DNA of 64,000 bases from Hymenobacter aerilatus (GTDB lineage Bacteria > Bacteroidota > Bacteroidia > Cytophagales > Hymenobacteraceae), in the NCBI RefSeq assembly GCF_022921095.1, contig NZ_CP095053.1:2460501-2524500 (forward strand), written 5' to 3'. Every line of letters starts with the position of its first letter. Position 1 is the stretch's first letter. Of the stretch, positions 31,826 through 39,045 are shown piece by piece. The notes beneath the pieces were generated by a model. It made no database searches. It saw only the letters and a list, made by a program, of their open reading frames with translations, and was not told the origin of the DNA. A program made the position numbers and the translations under genes.

Positions 31826-32025
31826 ATAAGGGAAGTATAGTGTAGTAGCTATTCTGTGGAGCCCCAGCACGTCCTCGATGGTTGCATCTGGCGTTAAATA
31901 AAATAAAGCCAGATGGTTAGCCTACCTATACAACAAGAAAAAAGGCGTTGCTGAGCATAGCGGTCAATCCGCCACGCCCAACAACACCTTACAAAATTGC
32001 CGCCTACTCGGCTTATGCCACCCGA

Positions 32026-32080
32026 ACGATAATCGTCCACAAAATCCGACCAATCCGCAGGAATCCGAGCGAATCTGTGG
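32026..32080. repeat. GGATT-rich interspersed element, copy 2 (inverted)
   Basis: Read on the minus strand: CACAGATTCGCTCGGATTCC, TGCGGATTGG, TCGGATTTTGTGGACGATTAT. Shares about 20 consecutive positions (GGATTTTGTrGACGATTAT) with 29738-29760. It lies immediately behind the SDR stop codon. Confidence 0.7.
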
Positions 32081-32082
32081 TC

Positions 32083-32844
32083 CTAGATAGCCTGACCGCC
32101 GGTCACCTCAATGCGCTGGGCATCAATCCAAGCGGCTTCGTCGGTGCACAAAAAGGCGACTACCGGCCCAATATCAGTGGGTAAGCCTACCCTACCCATC
32201 GCCGTGAGGCTGGCAATGTGGGCGTTTACTCCCTTGTTGTCGCGGGTGCGGCCACCGCCAAAATCGGTTTCAATGGCACCGGGGGCCACTATATTGGCCC
32301 GAATGCGGCGGCTGGCCAGCTCCTTCGCCTGGTATTTGGTAAGGGTTTCCGTGGCCGCCTTCATGCTGGCGTAGGTAGCGGAGTTGGGGTAGATAATGCG
32401 CGTCAGCCCCGAGGAGATGTTGATGATGCCGCCACCGTCGTTCATCAGCGCCAACGCCTTCTGCGTGAGAAAGAACGGGCCTTTGAAGTGAATATTCAGC
32501 ATGTCGTCGAACTGCTGCTCCGTGACCTCAGGGTAGGGCTGGTAGAGGCCCGTACCGGCGTTGTTGATCAGGAAGTCGAACCGCTCGGTGCCGAAGGTGC
32601 TGCCTAGTGTCGCTTTCACTTGCTCCAAGAACGCGTCGAAGCTGCTTACGTTGGAAGCATCGAGCTGTAGAGCAGCAGCTTTATGGCCCTGGCCCTGAAT
32701 TTCGGCTACCACGGCTTCAGCTTCTTCTTTTTTGCTGTGGTAGGTCAGCAATACGTCTAGGCCTTTCTGGGCTAGGTTCAGGGCCATGTCTTTGCCAAGG
32801 CCGCGGCTGCCGCCGGTTACGAGGGCTATTTTGGGAGTGCTCAT
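32083..32844 (-). CDS. SDR family oxidoreductase (3-oxoacyl-ACP reductase type)
   Basis: 253 residues. The cofactor fingerprint LVTGGSRGLGKDMALNLAQ is a classic NAD(P)-binding TGxxxGxG, followed by NNAGTGLYQPYP, ISSGLTRIIYPN and the catalytic YASMKAA (Tyr-x-x-x-Lys). The family reduces or oxidises hydroxyl groups; the substrate cannot be read off. An AraC-type gene lies directly upstream on the same strand, so the two may be a regulator-target pair, as often for SDR genes with AraC partners. Confidence 0.9.
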   Translation of the reverse strand: MSTPKIALVTGGSRGLGKDMALNLAQKGLDVLLTYHSKKEEAEAVVAEIQGQGHKAAALQLDASNVSSFDAFLEQVKATLGSTFGTERFDFLINNAGTGLYQPYPEVTEQQFDDMLNIHFKGPFFLTQKALALMNDGGGIINISSGLTRIIYPNSATYASMKAATETLTKYQAKELASRRIRANIVAPGAIETDFGGGRTRDNKGVNAHIASLTAMGRVGLPTDIGPVVAFLCTDEAAWIDAQRIEVTGGQAI

Positions 32845-32927
32845 CGAAAATAGAAAGTAGTGCGTTAGGTGAATGACACGGCAAAAGTCGGGGTAGGCCG
32901 GCGCTCTGCTCTGGTGAGTAGTTCAGA

Positions 32928-33353
32928 TTAACTAGTGACTGTTTCCGAAGTTTCTACCCGTTGCCCGGCCCATAATTCCTCGCGGTACTGCCGGGGCGTG
33001 CAGCCCACAAAGCGCTTGAAAAACTTGGTGAAGTTGGACGGGTCATACGTAAGCTGGGCAGCCACGTCGGCCACCGACCGCCCCGCATCGGCCAGCAATT
33101 CCTTGGACACTGCTACCAGCTTGCGCTCATAAATGGCGCAGGGTGCCTCCCCAGTGGTTAGCTTAAGCGTGTTGCTGAGGTGGGTAGGATGAATACACAG
33201 TTGCCCAGCAAAATCCCGGATTTCCAGCGCCTCGGTGGCTCTACCCGCCGCCAAGTCATCAACGTGAGCGTGCACGAGGCGAGTGAAATCGGCTGTTATT
33301 TCGTGCTGGCGAGCCAGAATTTTCTTCGGAACAAGCGGTGGCATAGCAATCAA
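32928..33353 (-). CDS. Short AraC-type DNA-binding protein
   Basis: 141 residues: a short N-terminal part (MIAMPPLVPKKILARQHEIT), then helix-turn-helix domain ADVAAQLTYDPSNFTKFFKRFVGCTPRQYRE. Both AraC helices are seen: LEIRDFAGQLCIHPTHLSNT with LKLTTGEAP for the first and the C-terminal FKRFVG..TPRQYR consensus for the second. The usual effector-binding domain is missing or cut to ~35 residues, so it may act as constitutive or truncated regulator. It is 84 bases upstream of the SDR gene on the same strand. Confidence 0.8.
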   Translation of the reverse strand: MIAMPPLVPKKILARQHEITADFTRLVHAHVDDLAAGRATEALEIRDFAGQLCIHPTHLSNTLKLTTGEAPCAIYERKLVAVSKELLADAGRSVADVAAQLTYDPSNFTKFFKRFVGCTPRQYREELWAGQRVETSETVTS

Positions 33354-33409
33354 CTGGATGAATAGCGCACTACGGAGCAGCTAGTATTCACCCAACCTGC
33401 AACAGCCAC

Positions 33410-34171
33410 TTAATGTTGGTGCGCCGCGCTGGCCCGCTGCGTTACTTCAAACTGCCGCACCTCTCCCTGCTGCCAAGCATCGGCGCCGGGTAGCACGTCG
33501 GGTGCCGGAATGTCGGCCCGCTGCCGGCGCTTTTCGGCCGTCGAAATTTTCATGCGTCGGTCGCGCTGGCCTACCATAGCCGTGTCAATCTGGCCATCCT
33601 GCGTGAACCCCATCATCAGCTGTGGGCCACCGTAGGGCAGTTCCTTGTCGCGGTCGGTGTGCCAGGTATGAATGGTTTTGCCGTAGGTGCTCACTATTTG
33701 CTCCATCAACTCGTGCTCGGCCGCATCGGGTAGGCCCGGCGCCACCAGCGTCCCCGATTTCACCTCGTGGCGGTGGCTGTGCCAGAGCTTCTTTTCCTCA
33801 TCGGGCAGCTTTTCAAACAAGCGCCGCGACACAATGTATTCTACCCCCATAATCTTGGCCGAGGCAGTATTGCCATCAAAAATCACAGCCTGAATGACAT
33901 CTTCATTGAGCTTCGTGCAGAAGTGGTGCGCTTCCATCTGCCCGCGCATATTGCCATTGTAGAAGTGGAAGCCATCGAGGTAGATATTCATGTTGCGCAA
34001 TGGCTCTTTGCCCTGCAATACGTCGGCGCCTGCTTCAAGCACCTTGGTTTTGGTTGATTTTTCGGCGCCGGGCGTCTGCACTGGCGAGCGGGTGTTTTGG
34101 TCACCGCAGGCAGATAGGAACAGGCTTAGCAACAAGGCGCAGCCGGGGGAGTAGAAGCGGTTTGCTTTCAT
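33410..34171 (-). CDS. Oil-body-associated-protein-like (DUF1264) lipoprotein
   Basis: 253 residues from MKANRFYSPGCALLLSLFLS with a lipobox at LSAC; the longer frame start is an unlikely TTG. The domain NIYLDGFHFYNGNMRGQMEA, HHFCTKLNEDVIQAVIFDGN, GVEYIVSRRLFEKLPDEEKK, LWHSHRHEVKSGTLVAPGLP and HTWHTDRDKELPYGGPQLMM is the DUF1264/OBAP family known from plant oil bodies and many bacteria. Its function in bacteria is unknown. HSHRHEVKSG has closely spaced histidines. Transcribed away from the AraC gene at 34292 with a shared 120-base control region. Confidence 0.88.
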   Translation of the reverse strand: MKANRFYSPGCALLLSLFLSACGDQNTRSPVQTPGAEKSTKTKVLEAGADVLQGKEPLRNMNIYLDGFHFYNGNMRGQMEAHHFCTKLNEDVIQAVIFDGNTASAKIMGVEYIVSRRLFEKLPDEEKKLWHSHRHEVKSGTLVAPGLPDAAEHELMEQIVSTYGKTIHTWHTDRDKELPYGGPQLMMGFTQDGQIDTAMVGQRDRRMKISTAEKRRQRADIPAPDVLPGADAWQQGEVRQFEVTQRASAAHQH

Positions 34172-34280
34172 CGGGTAGGGAGATAGGTACTTCCCTACCC
34201 TACGCGTTACCGAAGGCTCTGTTATGGCCGAGCTGCACGTGTATGCTCCGTATAGTTTTATCATCTTTATTTGATTTACG

Positions 34281-34288
34281 TAGGTTTG
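34281..34288 (+). promoter_or_regulatory. -7 promoter box directly before the AraC gene
   Basis: TAGGTTTG, exact TAnnTTTG, ends three bases before the ATG at 34292, predicting a leaderless transcript; the TTG at 34271 within the promoter is therefore unlikely to be the start. Confidence 0.5.
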
Positions 34289-34291
34289 TGT

Positions 34292-35194
34292 ATGCTAAAG
34301 CCCCTGAGCCTCGAAGACTTTTACCAGCAGAAAATACACTGGCTGCCCGATAACCTGAAGCAGGACATCGGCCACTTCAACGTGTTTCGGCTCGATGACT
34401 TTGTGGGACCGAACGCCTGCCACTTGCCCTACAGCCGCAAGGACTTCTATAAGATTACGCTCGTCACGGGCCGCAGCAACTACCACTTCGCCGACAAAAC
34501 CATCGAAATCAGGGGCAACGCGCTGCTGTTTGCCAACCCGCTAGTGCCCTACGACTGGGAGCCGCTCGACGACCAGCAGTCCGGTTTCTTTTGCATTTTC
34601 ACGGAGGCTTTTTTGCAGCGCTACCTGGCGGCGGGCGCCATGGAGCTACCTATGTTTAAGCCTGGCGGCCAGCCGTTGTACGCGCTTACTGATGAGCAGC
34701 TGCCTAACATCACGCAGCTCTTCAAGAAGATGGCTGCGGAGCTGGATTCCGACTATGCTTTCAAATACGACCTACTGCGTAACTACGTGTTTGAACTAAT
34801 ACACAGCGCCCTTAAGCTTCAGCCCGCTACTACCCTCTACAAGGAGAGCAACGCGGCTACGCGCATTGCTTCGCTGTTCACGGAGCTGCTGGAGCGTCAA
34901 TTTCCCATCGAGACGCCGGGCCAACAGGTACGCCTGCGCAGTGCCCATGCCTTCGCCGGGCAGCTAGCAGTGCACGTCAACCACCTCAACCGTGCGCTGA
35001 AAGAAGTGACTGGCAAAACCACCACCCAGCTCATTGCCGACCGCCTTTTGCAGGAGGCCCACGCCCTGCTCCGGCACACCGCCTGGAACGTGGCCGAAAT
35101 CAGCTATTGCCTGGGCTTCGAGGAACCGGCGCACTTCAACAACTTCTTCCGCAAGCGGGCCGGCACCACGCCTACCGCCGTGCGCGTTGTTTGA
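34292..35194 (+). CDS. AraC family transcriptional regulator
   Basis: 300 residues from MLKPLSLEDFYQQKIHWLPD. The N-terminal half is a cupin-like sensor (ITLVTGRSNYHFADKTIEIR, GNALLFANPLVPYDWEPLDD). The C-terminal domain has two helix-turn-helix units: HAFAGQLAVHVNHLNRALKE, VTGKTTTQLIADRLLQEAHA and the second NVAEISYCLGFEEPAHFNNF FRKRAGTTPT, a typical AraC signature. It lies just upstream of two tandem SDR genes on the same strand and is the natural candidate regulator for them. Confidence 0.92.
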   Translation: MLKPLSLEDFYQQKIHWLPDNLKQDIGHFNVFRLDDFVGPNACHLPYSRKDFYKITLVTGRSNYHFADKTIEIRGNALLFANPLVPYDWEPLDDQQSGFFCIFTEAFLQRYLAAGAMELPMFKPGGQPLYALTDEQLPNITQLFKKMAAELDSDYAFKYDLLRNYVFELIHSALKLQPATTLYKESNAATRIASLFTELLERQFPIETPGQQVRLRSAHAFAGQLAVHVNHLNRALKEVTGKTTTQLIADRLLQEAHALLRHTAWNVAEISYCLGFEEPAHFNNFFRKRAGTTPTAVRVV

Positions 35195-35246
35195 TTTTCG
35201 CAAGCAATGGTTTGAACCGGGCAAGCTGCCCGCCCCACGGCCGCTC

Positions 35247-35254
35247 TACCTTTG
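35247..35254 (+). promoter_or_regulatory. -7 promoter box for first tandem SDR gene
   Basis: TACCTTTG, 21 bases before the ATG at 35276; supports start at MSNSKIWFVTG rather than the upstream ATG at 35252, which overlaps the box region. Confidence 0.55.
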
Positions 35255-35275
35255 CAGTGTACCAAACACGCAACT

Positions 35276-36115
35276 ATGAGCAATTCGAAAATTTGGTTTG
35301 TCACGGGTGCCTCGCAGGGCCTTGGGCTGGCGCTGGTGCAACACCTGCTGCAAGCGGGGCACCGCGTGGCGGCTACGTCGCGCCACCCCGATACTCTTAT
35401 CCAGCTTCTCGGCAACGCTTCCGAAACTTTCCTACCCTTGCACATGGACCTCAGCAACGAGACCAGTGTGCAACAGGCCATCGAGCAGGCTGTTAACACT
35501 TTCGGCGGTCTGGAGGTAGTCGTCAATAATGCCGGCTACGGCATTGGGGGCAGCGTAGAAGAGCTGAGCGATGCCGAAACCCGCCAATCGTTTGAGGTGA
35601 ATGTGTTCGGGGTATTGCGCGTCATTCGGCACGCGCTGCCGCACATGCGCGCCGCCCGCGCCGGGCACATTATCACTATTTCGTCGATTGCGGCGCTAGC
35701 CGGCACTGCGGGCTGGTCAGTGTATTCGGCCGCCAAAGCGGCCGTGAGTGCTATGTCGGAAGGGCTGGCGCAGGACGTGGCCCCGTTCGGCATCCGGGTA
35801 ACGGCCGTGGAGCCCGGTGGTTTCCGCACCAATTTTCTCACTCCCGAATCGTTGGTGTTTGCTGCCCAGCCCCTCGCAGACTACCAGACGGTGCGCGACA
35901 CACACGCCCGGTACCTGGCCCTGAACGGCATCCAGGCCGGCGACCCAGCGAAGGCAGCAGTAGCCATTGAGCAGCTAGCTGCCGAGCCTACCCCGCCCGT
36001 GCACCTACTGCTGGGGCAGGATGCCTACCGCCGGGCTACCCAACAGCTACAGGCCCGTTTGCAGGAAACGGAGGCCTGGAAGGCCGTAACGGTTTCCACT
36101 GACTTCGCGCAGTAA
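35276..36115 (+). CDS. SDR family oxidoreductase, tandem paralogue 1
   Basis: 279 residues. Cofactor motif IWFVTGASQGLGLALVQHLL, NNAGYGIGGSVEELSDAETR, ISSIAALAGTAGWSVYSAAKAAV with the Tyr-x-x-x-Lys core, and EPGGFRTNFLTPES. It belongs to the SDR group often annotated SDR family oxidoreductase/ketoreductase. The gene at 36303 shares the layout (VTGASxGLGLxLVQHLL, NNAGYG, LGxDAYxxA at the end), so the pair arose by tandem duplication. The AraC gene at 34292 precedes it in the same direction. Confidence 0.92.
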   Translation: MSNSKIWFVTGASQGLGLALVQHLLQAGHRVAATSRHPDTLIQLLGNASETFLPLHMDLSNETSVQQAIEQAVNTFGGLEVVVNNAGYGIGGSVEELSDAETRQSFEVNVFGVLRVIRHALPHMRAARAGHIITISSIAALAGTAGWSVYSAAKAAVSAMSEGLAQDVAPFGIRVTAVEPGGFRTNFLTPESLVFAAQPLADYQTVRDTHARYLALNGIQAGDPAKAAVAIEQLAAEPTPPVHLLLGQDAYRRATQQLQARLQETEAWKAVTVSTDFAQ

Positions 36116-36302
36116 CCAACGCCAAGTTAAGAAAACATGATTTTTTGGCTTCCGATACGGTAAACTGCCGTTTGGTGCGTCTTTATAAGAGTAGCCCGCT
36201 GGCCTACCCTCCCTCACACCTCACCTACTGCTTGCATGCTTTATCTATTCGGAAGTCTAGCCCTTAGTGACTCATTGTCTTACAACGAAACGCTTCAACC
36301 AC

Positions 36303-37163
36303 ATGACTTCTCAGCAAAACAAAAACATTTGGTTTGTGACCGGCGCCTCGAAGGGGCTGGGTCTGACCTTGGTGCAGCACCTGCTGGCCCGCGGCTATGC
36401 GGTGGCTGCCACCTCCCGCAACCTGACCGAACTCCAACAGAACGTGCCGCCTAACGAAGACCGTTTTCTACCCCTGCACATGGACCTCGCCAACGAGGCC
36501 AGCGTACGCCAGGCCATCGAGCAGACAATTAAGACGTTTGGCCGCCTGGACGTGGTGGTCAACAATGCCGGCTACGGCCAAGTAGGCGCCCTGGAAGAAC
36601 TCTCCGACAAAGAAGCCCGCCGCAATTTCGACGTGAACGTGTTTGGGCTGCTGCACGTGCTGCGGCATGCTACCCCTCACCTGCGCCAGCAGGGTGCGGG
36701 CCGCGTGTTCAATATTTCCTCCGTCGGCGGTTTCATGGGCGACTTTCCCGGTTGGGGTATCTACTGCGCCACCAAGTTTGCCGTAGCAGGCCTCACCGAA
36801 TCGTACGCGGCCGAGGTGCAGGAGTTTGGCGTGCAGGCCAGCGTGGTGTACCCTGGCTATTTCCGCACCGATTTTCTAACCGCAGGCTCGTTGGGCACGC
36901 CCCGGCAGCCGCTGGCCGCCTACCAAGCCGTGCGCGACTCTCAGCAGCAGCACGAGCAGCAGATCAACGGCAACCAGCCCGGCGACCCGGAAAAAGCCGC
37001 CGCCGTGCTGCGCGAGTTGAGTGAAGCCCCTCAGCAGCCCGTACACGTTTTTCTGGGCGAAGATGCCTACCAGATGGCCGACCAGAAAATAGCTACCGTG
37101 CAGCAACAGATGCAGCAGTGGCAACACCTGGCCGCGGCTACCAATCTATCCGTTGAGGCTTAA
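36303..37163 (+). CDS. SDR family oxidoreductase, tandem paralogue 2
   Basis: 286 residues from MTSQQNKNIWFVTGASKGLG (an in-frame ATG at 36267 gives an unusual 12-residue extension and is not used). NNAGYGQVGALEELSDKEAR, ISSVGGFMGDFPGWGIYCATKFAV with Tyr-x-x-x-Lys, and PGYFRTDFLTAGSLG are the same signatures as in its neighbour, at clearly lower identity outside them. C-terminus HVFLGEDAYQMADQKIATVQ. Separated from the first copy by 187 bases with no obvious promoter box. Confidence 0.92.
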   Translation: MTSQQNKNIWFVTGASKGLGLTLVQHLLARGYAVAATSRNLTELQQNVPPNEDRFLPLHMDLANEASVRQAIEQTIKTFGRLDVVVNNAGYGQVGALEELSDKEARRNFDVNVFGLLHVLRHATPHLRQQGAGRVFNISSVGGFMGDFPGWGIYCATKFAVAGLTESYAAEVQEFGVQASVVYPGYFRTDFLTAGSLGTPRQPLAAYQAVRDSQQQHEQQINGNQPGDPEKAAAVLRELSEAPQQPVHVFLGEDAYQMADQKIATVQQQMQQWQHLAAATNLSVEA

Positions 37164-37203
37164 AACGTTAAGCAGCCGCTGAAGCTAGCCTTGCAAACCG
37201 TCC

Positions 37204-37288
37204 AAAAGGCGACGAGACGCATCCTGGCTGAACGATTTTGTACACACGGCGCGGACGATGAGATGCCAGGATGCGTCTTGTCACCTTT
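37204..37288. repeat. Imperfect inverted repeat after the SDR genes
   Basis: AAAAGGCGACGAGACGCATC CTGGC pairs with GCCAGGATGCGTCTTGTCACCTTT at about 20 of 24 positions around a 36-base loop. It stands ahead of a second, sharper terminator at 37346. The gap 37164-37479 holds only these. Confidence 0.6.
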
Positions 37289-37345
37289 CGGGTAGCCCGG
37301 AACATAACATAAACAGTTTACAAGGTAGTAGGTTGTTTCAGACTC

Positions 37346-37373
37346 AAAGGCCCGCAGTTATCCGCGGGCCTTT
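37346..37373 (+). terminator. Intrinsic terminator after tandem SDR genes
   Basis: AAAGGCCCGC...GCGGGCCTTT arms with an eight-base loop, then a run of seven T on the plus strand (classic rho-independent form). Confidence 0.88.
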
Positions 37374-37479
37374 TTTTGTGGCAGACAACCAATCTTTTTT
37401 AAATCAGTTTCTCCCTATATATCTGCCCGGTTTTTGCGGCTTTTGATTCTCCCAAATTGTCCATTACTCTTCTTGTTCT

Positions 37480-38526
37480 TTGCGCACAGCTACGCTTCTT
37501 CTCCTGACCTTTTTTATATCTGCAACTGCCTTTTGCCAAAGCACTTACCGCCGTGTAGTCGCTAAACCCGGCGACGGCGTGCATACGTTGCTCTACCGCC
37601 ACGGCCTTACCCCCAGCCAGCACGGCCGGCAGTTTCGGGAGCTGAATAAAAAGAATCTGACGAGCCGCAATGGCCTGATTGTAGGCCGCACTTACCTCCT
37701 ACCCCGCAAAACGGCTACCCCTGCCAAGGCCACCAGCAAGGCGCGGGCCAGCACTGCGCCGGCAACTACTGCCAGCCGCACCGCTATTTCACCACGTGCC
37801 CTGTATGGCCCCAAATATGGCCCGGCGCCCGTGCGCGACCATCTCCTGCGCGGTGCGGTGTACTACCTCTCGCCCGGCCACGGTGGCCCCGATCCCGGCG
37901 CCATCGGCACGTACGGCACCAGCAAACTAGCGGAGGATGAATACGCTTACGACATCACCCTGCGTCTGGCCCGCGTGCTGATGGCCCACGACGCTACCGT
38001 ATATATGATGGTGCAAGACCCCAACGATGGCATCCGCGACGAGAGTGTGCTGAAGATGGACAACGACGAAGTCACCTACCCCAACCAGGTGATTCCGCTG
38101 AACCAGTTGGCCCGGTTGCGCCAGCGCATTACGCAGGTAAACAAGCTCCACGCCCGCCACAAGGGGGCCTACCAGCGCCTGCTCTGCCTGCATGTGGATA
38201 GCCGCAGCGCCGGCCAGAACATCGACGTATTTTTCTACCACCATGCCAACAGCAAAGCGGGTCTCAACCTTGCTAAGAACATTCACAAGGTCTTCACGGC
38301 CCGTTACAAACGTGCCCAGCCCAATCGGGCCACCTACTCCGGCAACGTGTCTATCCGCAGCACGCTATATGAAGTGCGCACCAGCCACGCCCCCGCCGTG
38401 TTTATGGAGCTTGGCAACATCCGCAACGCCAAAGACCAGCGCCGCTTTCTGGTTCCCGACAACCGCCAGGCCCTGGCCAACTGGATCTGCGACGGGTTGA
38501 TAGCCGATTACCGCGGGCGCAAATAA
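37480..38526 (+). CDS. N-acetylmuramoyl-L-alanine amidase (Amidase_3 type), TTG start
   Basis: 348 residues, starting at TTG (LRTATLLLLTFFISATAFCQ), which is the only start that keeps the signal peptide; no ATG or GTG is available between the in-frame stop at 37444 and there. A LysM-like stretch (VVAKPGDGVHTLLYRHGLTP...GLIVGRTYLLPRK) precedes a Ser/Thr/Ala linker and the amidase domain: VYYLSPGHGGPDPGAIGTYG with the zinc His, EDEYAYDITLRLARVLMAHD, CLHVDSRSAGQNIDVFFYHH, and VFMELGNIRNAKDQRRFLVP with the catalytic Glu. It cleaves peptide side chains from peptidoglycan and is probably periplasmic. Confidence 0.92.
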   Translation: MRTATLLLLTFFISATAFCQSTYRRVVAKPGDGVHTLLYRHGLTPSQHGRQFRELNKKNLTSRNGLIVGRTYLLPRKTATPAKATSKARASTAPATTASRTAISPRALYGPKYGPAPVRDHLLRGAVYYLSPGHGGPDPGAIGTYGTSKLAEDEYAYDITLRLARVLMAHDATVYMMVQDPNDGIRDESVLKMDNDEVTYPNQVIPLNQLARLRQRITQVNKLHARHKGAYQRLLCLHVDSRSAGQNIDVFFYHHANSKAGLNLAKNIHKVFTARYKRAQPNRATYSGNVSIRSTLYEVRTSHAPAVFMELGNIRNAKDQRRFLVPDNRQALANWICDGLIADYRGRK

Positions 38527-38541
38527 GGTAGCCCCAACTCT

Positions 38542-38889
38542 TCACGGGTTCATCAACAGAAAAAACAGGTTGTGGTACAAAATGCCCTGCTCGCCATCGT
38601 GGATGCCATCCAGTCCGGCGTCTTCCATCAGAGCTTCCACCTCCTCATAGTCCTGCAAGAAGTCGATTTCCACGTCTTCCGAATCGGCTGGTTGCGTGTG
38701 CACCAGGTAGCGACGCTTCGGTTCTAGCGTGATAAATAGCTTCTGGTACCGGGTTTGGGCAATGAGCAGCGCCTCATACGTATCCACGGTTTCCTCGTCT
38801 ATGTGAACGAAGACGGTTGTCTTTTCGCTTTCGGGCGTGTGGTGCAGGAAGCTGGCAAGGTCGAGAGGCATAGTGCAGAGGGTAGCCAT
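38542..38889 (-). CDS. Small acidic cytoplasmic protein, unknown function
   Basis: 115 residues, very acidic: VFVHIDEETVDTYEALLIAQ, ADSEDVEIDFLQDYEEVEAL, MEDAGLDGIHDGEQGILYHN, ending FFLLMNP. A start at MPLDLASFLHHTP six residues later is also possible. The TACCTTCG box directly upstream favours the first ATG. No family recognised. It faces the amidase gene, ending 15 bases from its stop. Confidence 0.6.
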   Translation of the reverse strand: MATLCTMPLDLASFLHHTPESEKTTVFVHIDEETVDTYEALLIAQTRYQKLFITLEPKRRYLVHTQPADSEDVEIDFLQDYEEVEALMEDAGLDGIHDGEQGILYHNLFFLLMNP

Positions 38890-38901
38890 ATGGTGCTATT
38901 T

Positions 38902-38909
38902 CGAAGGTA
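38902..38909 (-). promoter_or_regulatory. -7-like promoter box of the acidic small gene
   Basis: TACCTTCG on the minus strand, 12 bases from the ATG at 38889. Confidence 0.4.
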
Positions 38910-38995
38910 AGTGTTTCAAACTGGTTTGTGCTTACTGAAAAATGCAGCGTTCTACCTCACTACAACTGTTGGCTGCTTCACCCTGTTAAATTTCA

Positions 38996-39030
38996 AAAAG
39001 AAACCCCGACTCAGGCCGGGGTTTCTTTTT
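38996..39030 (-). terminator. Terminator of the gene at 39046
   Basis: AAAAGAAACCCCG and CGGGGTTTCTTTT arms, eight-base loop; T-run on the minus strand. Confidence 0.85.
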
Positions 39031-39045
39031 AGAGGGGTAGCGGTA

